Origin: Photobacterium profundum
GTDB taxonomy: Bacteria > Pseudomonadota > Gammaproteobacteria > Enterobacterales > Vibrionaceae
Assembly: GCF_003026285.1 (NCBI RefSeq)
Contig: NZ_PYOD01000017.1
Span: 1-64,000 of the forward strand
Direction: 5' to 3'
DNA: 64,000 nucleotides
The notes below the pieces were generated by a model. The model saw only the letters and a program-made list of their open reading frames with translations, searched no databases and was not told where the DNA came from. A program made the translations under genes and the position numbers. Numbering within the stretch: the stretch's first letter is position 1; every line of letters starts with the position of its first letter. This document shows, piece by piece, positions 43,015 to 51,459 of the stretch.

Positions 43015-43818
43015 ATGGAGCAACGACAATTTATGCCCCAATTAGTTGAGCAATTGCCCACAGATGTATTTATTCATTATTTCCATATCGCCGCAGGCAC
43101 GGAAACTTTAGCCCATCATCATCGCTGGGGGCAGGTGCACCTTATTAAGCATGGTGTACTAGAGATGGAAGTTGAAGGACAGAAAATGGTGTCGCCTGCA
43201 GGGTACGCCATTTGGACACCAGCTAATGTGGTTCATCGGGCTTATAACCGTAAAGACATCGAATATTGTGCGATTAACATTAATCAGCACCTTGTGGCTC
43301 AGTTGCCTCGGCAAGCTTGCATGATTGCATTATCTCCTTTAGTACAGGCAATCATCGATGATTTGGTGCATCGAGAAGTGGCGGCAGTCGATAATTATCA
43401 AGATCAATGCCTGACTGATGTTCTGATTGCAAGGCTAGCCTCTGCTAAGCGTATGGATAATTTCCTACCCACTACATCAGATACTTTATTGAGTCCCATT
43501 CTAGCCTCTCTGGAGGCCGATCCTGCTGATACTCGCTCGTTAGGTGAGTGGGCCAAACATGTGTATTCCACCGAGCGTACATTAACCCGTCGTTTTCAGC
43601 GCGAGTTGAAGATGAGTTTTAATGAATGGCGACAGCGCTTAAAGGTGGTTCATGCGCTGCATTTATTGAAATTGCAGTATTCGATTAATGATGTCGCTTT
43701 TAGCCTTGGTTATAGCCAAGCCTCTTCATTTATAAAAATGTTTCGTCGTCAAACCGGTATGACACCAGAAGTTTACCGTTCGAAATTACTGACACTAACT
43801 CAGCAAGACGAAAGGTAA
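43015..43818 (+). CDS. AraC-family transcriptional regulator with cupin sensor domain
   Basis: 267 residues from the ATG at 43015 (43012 is also possible; AAGGTGG precedes both). N-terminal cupin (HHHRWGQVHLIKHGVLEMEVEG, PAGYAIWTPANVVHRAYN) and C-terminal double HTH (SLGEWAKHVYSTERTLTRRF; INDVAFSLGYSQASSFIKMF; GMTPEVYR). It resembles the NimR/YeaM type that regulates a neighbouring exporter. By position it likely controls the divergent EamA gene; the ligand is unknown. Confidence 0.87.
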   Translation: MEQRQFMPQLVEQLPTDVFIHYFHIAAGTETLAHHHRWGQVHLIKHGVLEMEVEGQKMVSPAGYAIWTPANVVHRAYNRKDIEYCAININQHLVAQLPRQACMIALSPLVQAIIDDLVHREVAAVDNYQDQCLTDVLIARLASAKRMDNFLPTTSDTLLSPILASLEADPADTRSLGEWAKHVYSTERTLTRRFQRELKMSFNEWRQRLKVVHALHLLKLQYSINDVAFSLGYSQASSFIKMFRRQTGMTPEVYRSKLLTLTQQDER

Positions 43819-43826
43819 AGTGATTG

Positions 43827-44069
43827 ATGAAAAGGCCACGATTGTTAGGAAACTTGATATTAATGAATATAAAAGATCACCTTAAGCGATGGATGCAAAA
43901 GGGTTGTGTTGTGAAGCTGCAAGGTTGTGTGGATGAACAAGCGTTAGAGCGGTTATCTGATCGGCAGCTAAAAACTTTGGCGACGGACGGTATAAGCAAA
44001 AACGAAAAATATGCCGCTCAGCAGTTGTTGTTTAAAAGGGCGATGAAAGAGAAAAATAAAAAGAAATAA
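43827..44069 (+). CDS. Small basic hypothetical protein
   Basis: 80 residues from the ATG at 43827, starting 8 nt after the AraC stop; an internal ATG at 43863 is an alternative. It reads as a short helical protein (NIKDHLKRWMQKG; EQALERLSDRQLKTL; KYAAQQLLFKRAMKEK) ending in a lysine run. No family recognised. It may be co-transcribed with the regulator. Its 3' end abuts the fis terminator. Confidence 0.5.
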   Translation: MKRPRLLGNLILMNIKDHLKRWMQKGCVVKLQGCVDEQALERLSDRQLKTLATDGISKNEKYAAQQLLFKRAMKEKNKKK

Positions 44070-44100
44070 AAAAGGCTCACACCCAAAAGTGCAAGCCTCA
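44067..44100 (-). terminator. Terminator of dusB-fis
   Basis: On the minus strand AGGCTTGCAC / GTGTGAGCCT (two wobble pairs) with a short loop and a run of T. A second hairpin CTAAACC / GGTTTAG (44113-44130) overlaps the fis stop codon. Confidence 0.85.
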
Positions 44101-44125
44101 ATAATGCTTTCCTAAACCTTTCGGT

Positions 44126-44422
44126 TTAGTTCATGCCGTATTTCTTTAGCTTCTTACGAAGTGTACCGCGGTTGATACCCATCATAGTTGCTGCACGTGT
44201 TTGGTTACCACGTGTGTACTGCATGATTGTATCTAATAGCGGTTGCTCAACCTCTGCAAGCACTAGCTCGTACAGATCGTCGACTTCCTGACCATTTAAC
44301 TGAGCAAGATAGTTTTTTAGCGACGCTTTAACAGAGTCACGTAGTGGCTTCTGTGTGATTTGGTCTTGTGACGTTACAGTTGTAACTGTTAACGCTTCGG
44401 AAGTCAGATTTTGTTCGAACAT
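44126..44422 (-). CDS. fis: DNA-binding protein Fis
   Basis: Nucleoid factor and activator of stable-RNA promoters in fast growth. 98 residues, same length as E. coli Fis; N-terminal beta-hairpin arm, dimer helices (LRDSVKASLKNYLAQLNGQ), and C-terminal HTH NQTRAATMMGINRGTLRKKL. 23 nt after dusB and transcribed with it, the classic gammaproteobacterial arrangement. Confidence 0.98.
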   Translation of the reverse strand: MFEQNLTSEALTVTTVTSQDQITQKPLRDSVKASLKNYLAQLNGQEVDDLYELVLAEVEQPLLDTIMQYTRGNQTRAATMMGINRGTLRKKLKKYGMN

Positions 44423-44445
44423 AATTCTGTAAGCTCTTCTAGTAT

Positions 44446-45411
44446 TTATGCAACGTTTTCGAAGTAGCCTTGCAGCGCATCGATTTGCTCTTGAGCATTC
44501 TCGAGTGCGTTGAAGGACCGACGGAAATCACCAGCTGGTGCATGTTCTTTTAAGTACCAAGACACGTGTTTACGTGCAATGCGCAACCCTAAATATTCAC
44601 CGTAGAAACGATGAAGTTCTTGAACATGTCCCAACATAATGCCACTTACCTCATCCATAGATGGGGCAGGCAGGTATTCGCCGGTTGTTAAGTAATGCTG
44701 GATTTCTCTAAAAATCCACGGTCGCCCTTGTGCAGGACGGCCAATCATCAAAGCATCTGCACCCGTATAATCGAGTACAAAGCGAGCCTTTTCCGGTGAA
44801 TCGATATCACCGTTAGCAATTACCGGAATTGATACCGCTTGTTTAGCTGCTCTGATGTAGTCATATTCCGCTTCACCTTTGTACATGCAAGACTTCGTTC
44901 GCCCATGAAGCGCTAAAGCTTGAATGCCACATTGTTCCGCGATTTTTGCTATGTCGACACAGTTACGGTTGTCTAAATCCCAACCCGTACGCGTTTTTAG
45001 CGTAACAGGTACATCGACTGCACCCACAACGCTACGAAGAATCTCTTCGATTAACGCAGGATGTTGCAGTAATGCCGAACCAGCCAAGCGTTTGTTAACT
45101 TTTTTCGCTGGACAACCCATGTTGATATCGATGATTTGCGCACCGTTCTCAACACTAAATTGTGCAGCTTCAGCCATCAGCTTTGGATCTGCTCCAGCAA
45201 TTTGAACCGAGCGAATCCCCGATTCACCTTCATGAACCATTCGGTTCTGCGATTTAGCCGTTTTCCATAAATCTGGATTCGACGACATCATCTCGCTAAC
45301 AGCCATTCCCGCGCCGTAGCGAAGGCATAGTTCACGAAATGGCCGATCGGTCACACCCGCCATTGGCGCGACTATCAGCTGGTTGTTTAGTTGATATGGA
45401 CCGATTTGCAA
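44446..45411 (-). CDS. dusB: tRNA-dihydrouridine synthase B
   Basis: FMN-dependent reduction of uridine 17 in tRNA. 321 residues (E. coli 321). FMN-binding APMAGVTDRPFRELC, active-site Cys100 in DINMGCPAKKVNK, and ALMIGRPAQGRPW near the phosphate site. First gene of the dusB-fis operon. Confidence 0.97.
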   Translation of the reverse strand: MQIGPYQLNNQLIVAPMAGVTDRPFRELCLRYGAGMAVSEMMSSNPDLWKTAKSQNRMVHEGESGIRSVQIAGADPKLMAEAAQFSVENGAQIIDINMGCPAKKVNKRLAGSALLQHPALIEEILRSVVGAVDVPVTLKTRTGWDLDNRNCVDIAKIAEQCGIQALALHGRTKSCMYKGEAEYDYIRAAKQAVSIPVIANGDIDSPEKARFVLDYTGADALMIGRPAQGRPWIFREIQHYLTTGEYLPAPSMDEVSGIMLGHVQELHRFYGEYLGLRIARKHVSWYLKEHAPAGDFRRSFNALENAQEQIDALQGYFENVA

Positions 45412-45436
45412 TGTCTGTACCTGACTGTGCCAGTAA

Positions 45437-45473
45437 GGGCGCGCATTTTACGCATTTTTTCCCTTGCTGAAAA
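45437..45473 (-). promoter_or_regulatory. dusB-fis promoter with GC discriminator
   Basis: On the minus strand TTTTCA (45473-45468), a 17-bp spacer, TAAAAT (45450-45445) and then GCGCGCCC. The GC-rich discriminator is the hallmark of the stringently and growth-rate-controlled fis promoter in E. coli. The A+T-rich stretch upstream could hold Fis sites. Confidence 0.7.
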
Positions 45474-45583
45474 GACCAATAATTGAGCATTTAGTTTTTG
45501 TTTAACAAAAATGTATGTTTTTCAATCGATTGTGTGTTTTTTGCACAGTAAAAAAGGTGAATTAAAATGACTAATGGCGAAAA

Positions 45584-46468
45584 TTACGCCTTACAACCTG
45601 AAATTCGGCACCATTCATCACGTGCAACAACTGGGTCTAATGCCAATTCGTCGCTGTAATATGTGGAGACGTCTTCAGCTTGAATTTCCAATACACCTGA
45701 AATTGCTAGCTTACCGCCCGGCTTTACTAGGCTTTTTATTACCGGTGAAAGCTCACGTAATGGGCCCGCAAGAATGTTTGCAACCACCACATCTGCTTGT
45801 ACGTCAGTAGGCTGATCTTTAGGTAGGAAAAGCTCTAATTTATCAGAAACACCGTTACGCTCTGCGTTATCGCGTGATGCTTGGATAGCTTGTGGATCGA
45901 TATCGATACCAATGACTTTCTTTGCACCTAGCTTAAGTGCTGCAATGGCTAGAATGCCAGAGCCACAACCGAAGTCGATAATGGTTTGTCCCGTTAGATC
46001 TTGACCATCAAGCCACTCTAAACATAACGACGTTGTTGGGTGAGTACCAGTACCGAATGCAAGACCCGGATCAAGTAGTACATTAACCGCGTCTGGTTCT
46101 GGTGCTTCACGCCAGCTTGGGCAAATCCATAAACGACGACCAAAACGCATTGGGTGGAAATTAACCATCCATTCACGTTCCCAATCTTTATCTTCTAATT
46201 GCTCAATTTTGTAAGCAAAATCGTCAGCAATTAGAGGGCTGTTCTTTAGCATGTTCAGCACGAAATCCATGTCGGCTTCAGCATCGTATAAACCAATGAC
46301 GTCAGTATCACCCCACAGGCGAGTCTCACCTGGCATTGGTTCGAATACTGGTGTGTCTTGCGCGTCAAGGAAAGTGGCAGATAAAGCCCCCGTTTCTTCC
46401 ATTAACATATCGCCAATCGCTTCAGCGTTTTCAGCAGTTGCGTTTAGTTTGATTTGAATCCAAGGCAT
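45584..46468 (-). CDS. prmA: Ribosomal protein L11 methyltransferase
   Basis: Trimethylates lysines and the N-terminus of L11 (rplK is in this window). 294 residues (E. coli 293). N-terminal substrate-recognition domain PWIQIKLNATAENAEAIGD and WEREWMVNFHPMRFG; SAM-binding DFGCGSGILAIAALKLGA; VVANILAGPLREL. Separate from dusB by 172 nt holding the dusB-fis promoter. Confidence 0.97.
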   Translation of the reverse strand: MPWIQIKLNATAENAEAIGDMLMEETGALSATFLDAQDTPVFEPMPGETRLWGDTDVIGLYDAEADMDFVLNMLKNSPLIADDFAYKIEQLEDKDWEREWMVNFHPMRFGRRLWICPSWREAPEPDAVNVLLDPGLAFGTGTHPTTSLCLEWLDGQDLTGQTIIDFGCGSGILAIAALKLGAKKVIGIDIDPQAIQASRDNAERNGVSDKLELFLPKDQPTDVQADVVVANILAGPLRELSPVIKSLVKPGGKLAISGVLEIQAEDVSTYYSDELALDPVVARDEWCRISGCKA

Positions 46469-46585
46469 GGTAATTCGCTTATTATTTGGCTACGGTTTGA
46501 ACATAAGGGCGAGATTCTAGCATGAAATTTCAGCAATCCACACCTCTAGTATGTCAATCACATCAGCGGTTTTTATTGATATAAA

Positions 46586-46612
46586 AAAAGATAGCACCCT
46601 AGGCGCTATCTT
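46586..46612 (-). terminator. Terminator after panF
   Basis: On the minus strand AAAGATAGC / GCTATCTTT with a short loop and a long T run, 28 nt after the panF stop. Confidence 0.87.
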
Positions 46613-46639
46613 TAAGAGGTATAGCAGAGGCTTATCTGC

Positions 46640-48094
46640 TTAATGCTGTGGCGCGGTTACCATCGCTGGTTTGGTGAGGCTGCCAAGCACAAAAGCAATC
46701 AGCCCAATGGCCAATGTGGGCACGATGGCATGTAACCCACCTAAGTCAGGCTTAATCACCGACAAACTAATATAGCAAACCAGCCCAGATATCATTGAGG
46801 CTAACGCCCCTGTCGCCGATGCTTTTTTCCAATATAACCCAAGTACGAGTGGCCATAAGAACACCGCTTGCATGCCGCCAAAGGCTAATAGATTTAACCA
46901 GATGATCATGTCGGGCGGGTTAGTGGCGGCAATAAAGACCAAAACAGAAAAAATACCGGTTACCCACAACGATAGCTTAGAAAGGTGTTTATTGGCGTTA
47001 GGTCCTTCAGCAGCTTTGGGGTTGATGTAATTGAGGTATAAATCTTTTAATAGCGTGGCAGATGCCTGAATTAGTTGTGAGTCAATACTCGACATAATGG
47101 CCGCCATTGGACCCGCCAAGAAAATACCCGCCACCCAAGGGGACAAAACAGTCATCATCAAGGTTGGCATGATCTGATCTGGGCTGGCAATGTCGGGCAC
47201 GATAGCACGACCTAATGCCCCTGATAGATGCATACCTAGCATCAGGAAAGCTACCATTGCAGTACTGATCACCATTCCCCTATGCAATGAACGGCTGTCT
47301 TTATAAGCCATACAGCGAACGGCAGCGTGAGGAAGACCAATAACGCCAAAACAGACCAGAATCCAGAAGCTCAACATAAAAGGTTGGCTTAGAAAATTAT
47401 CAGGACCAAAGGGGGTAATCAATGATGGGTCAATGTGATGTAATTTTGTTATCAGTTCACCGACACTACCACCGACATGCACCACTCCTGCTAACAGGGC
47501 AATGGTGCCAATAATCATCATAACCCCTTGCAACGTATCGGTCATTACAACGGCACGAAATCCGCCTATGGTTGTATACAAGCCAACAGTTACAGCAAAG
47601 ATCATTAACCCTTGTGAATAGGGTAATCCGGTGACAGTTTGTAATAACCGTGCGCCACCAACAAATTGCACCACCATGGTGCCAAAAAAAGCGAGCAATA
47701 ACGCTAAAGAAGCGAAGATGACGACCGCTTTATTTTTATAGCGAGCATATAAAATATCATTAAGGGTTAAAGCATTATGCCGTCGAGCTTCAATCGCGAA
47801 TTTTTTCCCGAGCACCCCTAGCGTTAACCATGCAGCTGGCAGTTGAATCATGGCGAGTAATACCCAGCCGAGCCCCATTTTATATGCAGCCCCTGGCCCG
47901 CCAATAAATGAGCTGGCGCTGGAATAAGTGGCCGCTAATGTCATGGCTAATACAAAGCCGCCCATACTGCGGTTGCCCATCAAATATTCACTTAAGAAGC
48001 CTTTAGAAGAGGTACTTCTGCCTCGACTGAAAAATGCTAAGGCAAAAACAGCGAATAAATAGATCACCAAAGGGATCAGTATTTGGCTATTCAT
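46640..48094 (-). CDS. panF: Sodium/pantothenate symporter
   Basis: Takes up pantothenate with Na+; SSS (solute:sodium symporter) family. 484 residues from the ATG at 48094 (MNSQILIPLVIYLFAV), with AAGGA 9 nt upstream; the reading overlaps the end of yhdT by 8 nt. Family blocks: NRSMGGFVLAMTLAATYSSASS, GGPGAAYKMGLGWVLLAMIQLP, CFGVIGLPHAAVRCMAYKDS. It supplies the substrate of CoaX, encoded elsewhere in the window. ATGs at 48100 and 48112 are alternatives. Confidence 0.94.
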   Translation of the reverse strand: MNSQILIPLVIYLFAVFALAFFSRGRSTSSKGFLSEYLMGNRSMGGFVLAMTLAATYSSASSFIGGPGAAYKMGLGWVLLAMIQLPAAWLTLGVLGKKFAIEARRHNALTLNDILYARYKNKAVVIFASLALLLAFFGTMVVQFVGGARLLQTVTGLPYSQGLMIFAVTVGLYTTIGGFRAVVMTDTLQGVMMIIGTIALLAGVVHVGGSVGELITKLHHIDPSLITPFGPDNFLSQPFMLSFWILVCFGVIGLPHAAVRCMAYKDSRSLHRGMVISTAMVAFLMLGMHLSGALGRAIVPDIASPDQIMPTLMMTVLSPWVAGIFLAGPMAAIMSSIDSQLIQASATLLKDLYLNYINPKAAEGPNANKHLSKLSLWVTGIFSVLVFIAATNPPDMIIWLNLLAFGGMQAVFLWPLVLGLYWKKASATGALASMISGLVCYISLSVIKPDLGGLHAIVPTLAIGLIAFVLGSLTKPAMVTAPQH

Positions 48095-48368
48095 GATCAT
48101 TGTCCTTTTCAATTTCCAGAGACATATCTTGGTAGATAAACTTAACCATTAAACCGCATAACACTGTGAAAAGAATGGGACCAATAATGCAGGAGAGCAA
48201 AAACCATAGTGGAAAGCCCCAATAGAGCTCTGGCAGAGTTGTTGTAATCTCTGTTGATGAGAAAGCATAGGCTGAAATATACCACCAGATGAAATAGGCA
48301 ATCGCTAATCCTACCGCCCATTTAGCCTCTTTATGAGCCTGACGGTAACGCGCAGAGAGTGTTTTCAT
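48087..48368 (-). CDS. yhdT: YhdT family membrane protein (DUF997)
   Basis: 93 residues with two membrane segments (about 16-36 and 47-75; PLWFLLSCIIGPILFTVLCG). Always found ahead of panF, and overlapping it here; thought to be an accessory subunit of the symporter, but its role is unproven. Confidence 0.88.
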   Translation of the reverse strand: MKTLSARYRQAHKEAKWAVGLAIAYFIWWYISAYAFSSTEITTTLPELYWGFPLWFLLSCIIGPILFTVLCGLMVKFIYQDMSLEIEKDNDHE

Positions 48369-48566
48369 ACGCTGTTGTCTCCAATTGTGTTGGCATTACT
48401 TCAAAGGAATAGAGAGAAGGAGAGTAATGCTCATACAAATAAAAAAGGGGGGTATTGTGGCAAAAGTTATTTATCAGTGCCACTGACCTGTATCAATTTG
48501 TCAGAAAATCATGTTGAAGAAAGTAGAAATTGCAGTGAAACTGAAGAGGATGTAGTGAAAGGGGCA

Positions 48567-48592
48567 TAAAAAAGGCCACCCAAAGGTGACCA
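48567..48592 (-). terminator. Terminator after accC
   Basis: On the minus strand GGTCACC / GGTGGCC with TTTG loop and T run, ending the accBC transcript. yhdT-panF start beyond the gene's 5' side and are not read from here. Confidence 0.82.
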
Positions 48593-48620
48593 GTTTTTTA
48601 TTCACGCGTTTATCGCGAAA

Positions 48621-49964
48621 TTATTGTAGACCAAGTTTCTTCTCTAGATAGTGGATGTTTGCACCACCATGCTGGAAGTTTTCATCTGCCATAATTTCTT
48701 GCTGTAGCGGGATATTGGTTTTAATACCATCGATGATTGATTCACTTAATGCGTTACGCATACGTGAAATTGCCACATCGCGGTTTTCACCGTATGAAAT
48801 CAGCTTACCGATCATAGAATCATAATGCGGTGGTACTGTGTAGCCTGAGTAGATATGAGATTCCCAACGAATACCCATGCCACCAGGCGCGTGGAAGCGC
48901 GTGATTTTACCTGGGCAAGGTAGGAAACGCTCAGGATCTTCAGCATTGATACGACATTCGATAGCATGGCCACGAATTTGAATATCAGATTGACTGAATG
49001 ATAGTGGCTGACCTGCAGCAACACGAAGCTGTTCTTTGATTAGATCAACACCCGTTACCATTTCAGTTACTGGGTGCTCAACCTGAATACGGGTGTTCAT
49101 TTCAATGAAGTAGAACTCACCATTTTCGTATAGGAACTCAAATGTACCAGCGCCACGGTAACCGATCTCGATACAAGCACGTGTACAGCGTTCACCGATG
49201 TACTTACGCATCTCTTCTGTGATGCCTGGTGCTGGTGCTTCTTCAACAACTTTCTGGTGGCGGCGCTGCATTGAACAGTCACGCTCACCTAAGTGAATAG
49301 CATTACCTTGACCATCAGCCATGATCTGAACTTCGATATGACGAGGGTTTTCAAGGAATTTCTCCATGTAAACCACATCGTTATTAAAGAACGATTTAGC
49401 TTCAGCACGTGTCATCGCGATAGCTTCTGTTAGTTCGGCTTCAGTGCGAACAACACGCATACCACGACCACCACCGCCACCAGATGCTTTGATGATGACA
49501 GGGAAACCAATTCGTTTAGCGAAAGATTTATTTCTCGCTTCGTCGTCATCCAATGGACCATCAGAACCCGGCACACAAGGAACGCCCGCTTTTTTCATTG
49601 CGGTAATTGCTGACACTTTGTCACCCATCATGCGAATAGTTTCCGCTTTAGGGCCAACAAAGATAAAACCAGAACGCTCTACTTGTTCTGCAAAATCAGC
49701 ATTTTCAGACAAGAAACCGTAACCAGGGTGAATCGCAACTGCCCCTGTGATTTCTGCTGCACTAATGATGCGTGGAACATTCAAATAACTTTCAGTACTT
49801 TTGGCTGAACCAATACATACCGTTTCGTCTGCAAGTAACACATGCTTAAGATCGCGGTCAGCTGTTGAGTGAATCGCAACAGTCTTAATACCTAATTCTT
49901 TACAAGCGCGCAGAATACGAAGGGCAATCTCGCCTCGGTTCGCAATAACTAATTTATCTAACAT
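48621..49964 (-). CDS. accC: Acetyl-CoA carboxylase, biotin carboxylase subunit
   Basis: Carboxylates biotin on AccB with ATP and bicarbonate, the first step of fatty acid synthesis. 447 residues (E. coli 449). N-terminus MLDKLVIANRGEIALRILRA; ATP-grasp glycine loop KASGGGGGRGMR; catalytic region EMNTRIQVEHPVTEM. Lies 12 nt after accB in one operon. Confidence 0.98.
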   Translation of the reverse strand: MLDKLVIANRGEIALRILRACKELGIKTVAIHSTADRDLKHVLLADETVCIGSAKSTESYLNVPRIISAAEITGAVAIHPGYGFLSENADFAEQVERSGFIFVGPKAETIRMMGDKVSAITAMKKAGVPCVPGSDGPLDDDEARNKSFAKRIGFPVIIKASGGGGGRGMRVVRTEAELTEAIAMTRAEAKSFFNNDVVYMEKFLENPRHIEVQIMADGQGNAIHLGERDCSMQRRHQKVVEEAPAPGITEEMRKYIGERCTRACIEIGYRGAGTFEFLYENGEFYFIEMNTRIQVEHPVTEMVTGVDLIKEQLRVAAGQPLSFSQSDIQIRGHAIECRINAEDPERFLPCPGKITRFHAPGGMGIRWESHIYSGYTVPPHYDSMIGKLISYGENRDVAISRMRNALSESIIDGIKTNIPLQQEIMADENFQHGGANIHYLEKKLGLQ

Positions 49965-49976
49965 AATAGGCCTCTG

Positions 49977-50441
49977 TTACTCGATGATAACAAGAGGCTG
50001 ATCGAACTCGATAGCGTCGCCATCTTCAGCAAGAATTGCAGTAACCACACCCGCTTTATCAGATTGGATTTGGTTCATCATTTTCATCGCTTCAACGATA
50101 CAAAGCGTGTCACCAACGTTTACAGACTGACCCACTTCAACAAATGCTTTTGCTTCAGGGCTTGGCGCACGGTAGAAAGAACCAACCATTGGAGAAAGAA
50201 CTTGGTGACCAGCAGGTTCTGCGGCAACAGGTGCTGCAGCTACTGGCGTAGCCGCTTCTACAGGTGCAGCTTGAGCTGGTGCAGCAAATTGAGGGGCTGC
50301 CATGTACTGCTGTGCAGGTAATGCAGATGCAGGTACATTACGGCTGATGCGTACTGATTCTTCACCTTCAGAGATTTCTAATTCAGCAATACCAGATTCT
50401 TCAACCAGCTCAATTAGCTTTTTAATCTTACGAATATCCAT
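49977..50441 (-). CDS. accB: Acetyl-CoA carboxylase, biotin carboxyl carrier protein
   Basis: 154 residues: N-terminal segment MDIRKIKKLIELVEESGIAE, an Ala/Pro-rich linker (about 38-78), and the biotinyl domain with Lys120 in VEAMKMMNQI, the residue that BirA biotinylates. 27 nt after aroQ; aroQ-accB-accC looks like one transcript. Confidence 0.98.
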   Translation of the reverse strand: MDIRKIKKLIELVEESGIAELEISEGEESVRISRNVPASALPAQQYMAAPQFAAPAQAAPVEAATPVAAAPVAAEPAGHQVLSPMVGSFYRAPSPEAKAFVEVGQSVNVGDTLCIVEAMKMMNQIQSDKAGVVTAILAEDGDAIEFDQPLVIIE

Positions 50442-50468
50442 CTATCTTTCTCTTTTTATGTTGTTCAG

Positions 50469-50921
50469 TTAGCTTTCTGATTGCAGGCGTCTTACCGCAG
50501 CATTCAGGGCGAATTCATAACCATCTGGACCAAGACCGCAAATAACACCAACTGCTTTATCTGATAGATAAGAGTGATGACGGAATGGTTCTCTTGCGTG
50601 AACATTAGATAAATGCACTTCAATAAATGGAATCGCGACACCGAGTAGAGCATCACGAATAGCGACGCTAGTATGGGTGAACGCAGCAGGATTAATAATA
50701 ATGAAATCCACATTGCCATGGGCTTGATGGATTGCATCAATCAATTCATGTTCTGCATTTGATTGAATGTGATCTAATGTGACGCTTAGGTTGGTTGCTT
50801 TGACAGTTAAATCAGCAACGAGTTGAGCCAATGTATGATGGCCATAGTGACCTGGCTCTCTGAGACCTAGTAAATTTAGGTTAGGTCCGTTAATAAGTAA
50901 AATTCGTTTAACGGTCGACAT
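50469..50921 (-). CDS. aroQ: 3-dehydroquinate dehydratase, type II
   Basis: Shikimate pathway, third step. 150 residues. The N-terminal LLINGPNLNLLGLREPGHYG carries the catalytic Tyr; NPAAFTHTSVAIRDAL and VHLSNVHAREPFRHHS carry the Asn and His of the active site. Sits upstream of accBC, as in many gammaproteobacteria lacking the type I enzyme at this place. Confidence 0.97.
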   Translation of the reverse strand: MSTVKRILLINGPNLNLLGLREPGHYGHHTLAQLVADLTVKATNLSVTLDHIQSNAEHELIDAIHQAHGNVDFIIINPAAFTHTSVAIRDALLGVAIPFIEVHLSNVHAREPFRHHSYLSDKAVGVICGLGPDGYEFALNAAVRRLQSES

Positions 50922-51414
50922 CTTGACGTATATCCACTTGTTTTTGAGGTTTTACTCTAACAACATGCAGTAAACTGCAAAGCTGTATCCCGATGACCTA
51001 ATTTATACTGCCAAACAATGTTTGTTGAGCGATTATAGAGAAATCACCGCAAATAGCAGCAAAATACTGGTCTAATCACCGAACTTACCGCTTACACTTG
51101 TACGCTGTATGCATATTCTATGGTTTTATTAGACGGCCACTTCTACTGCAAGTTCACCAGAATAAAAGCGATAACATGGGGATGGTTCCATTTTTCGCTC
51201 ATATTGAAGCGGTTTAATCAATTTGATTGAGTGATTATTGATGCCGTATCTGACTTATTTTTTGCATACATTTTTTCAGTGTAGCGTTTTTGTTATATAG
51301 ATATCGAGACCAAGGTTTAAAAATTGGAACTCACAATTGCACGCTTTGTAAACAACTCTTTATTTTTGGTGAGGTGACAATGAAAAAAAGGGCAAGTGTT
51401 ATTGCTACATTGAC
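50922..51414. other. Intergenic region between aroQ and acs
   Basis: About 490 bp without a recognisable gene. On the minus strand a TATAAT at 51037-51032 is a candidate -10 element for aroQ-accBC, with only a weak -35 match. The rest is A+T-rich. A GAGGTGACA followed by ATGAAAAAA at 51380 looks like a start site, but its frame runs antisense into acs (see rejected items). Confidence 0.5.
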
Positions 51415-51440
51415 AAAAAAGCCGCCTGACGGCGGCTTAT
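51415..51440 (-). terminator. Terminator after acs
   Basis: Stem AAGCCGCC / GGCGGCTT with a TGAC-type loop; on the minus strand it is followed by TTTTTT. It lies 20 nt past the acs stop. Confidence 0.92.
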
Positions 51441-51459
51441 TTAAGTTGGTAACATACGG

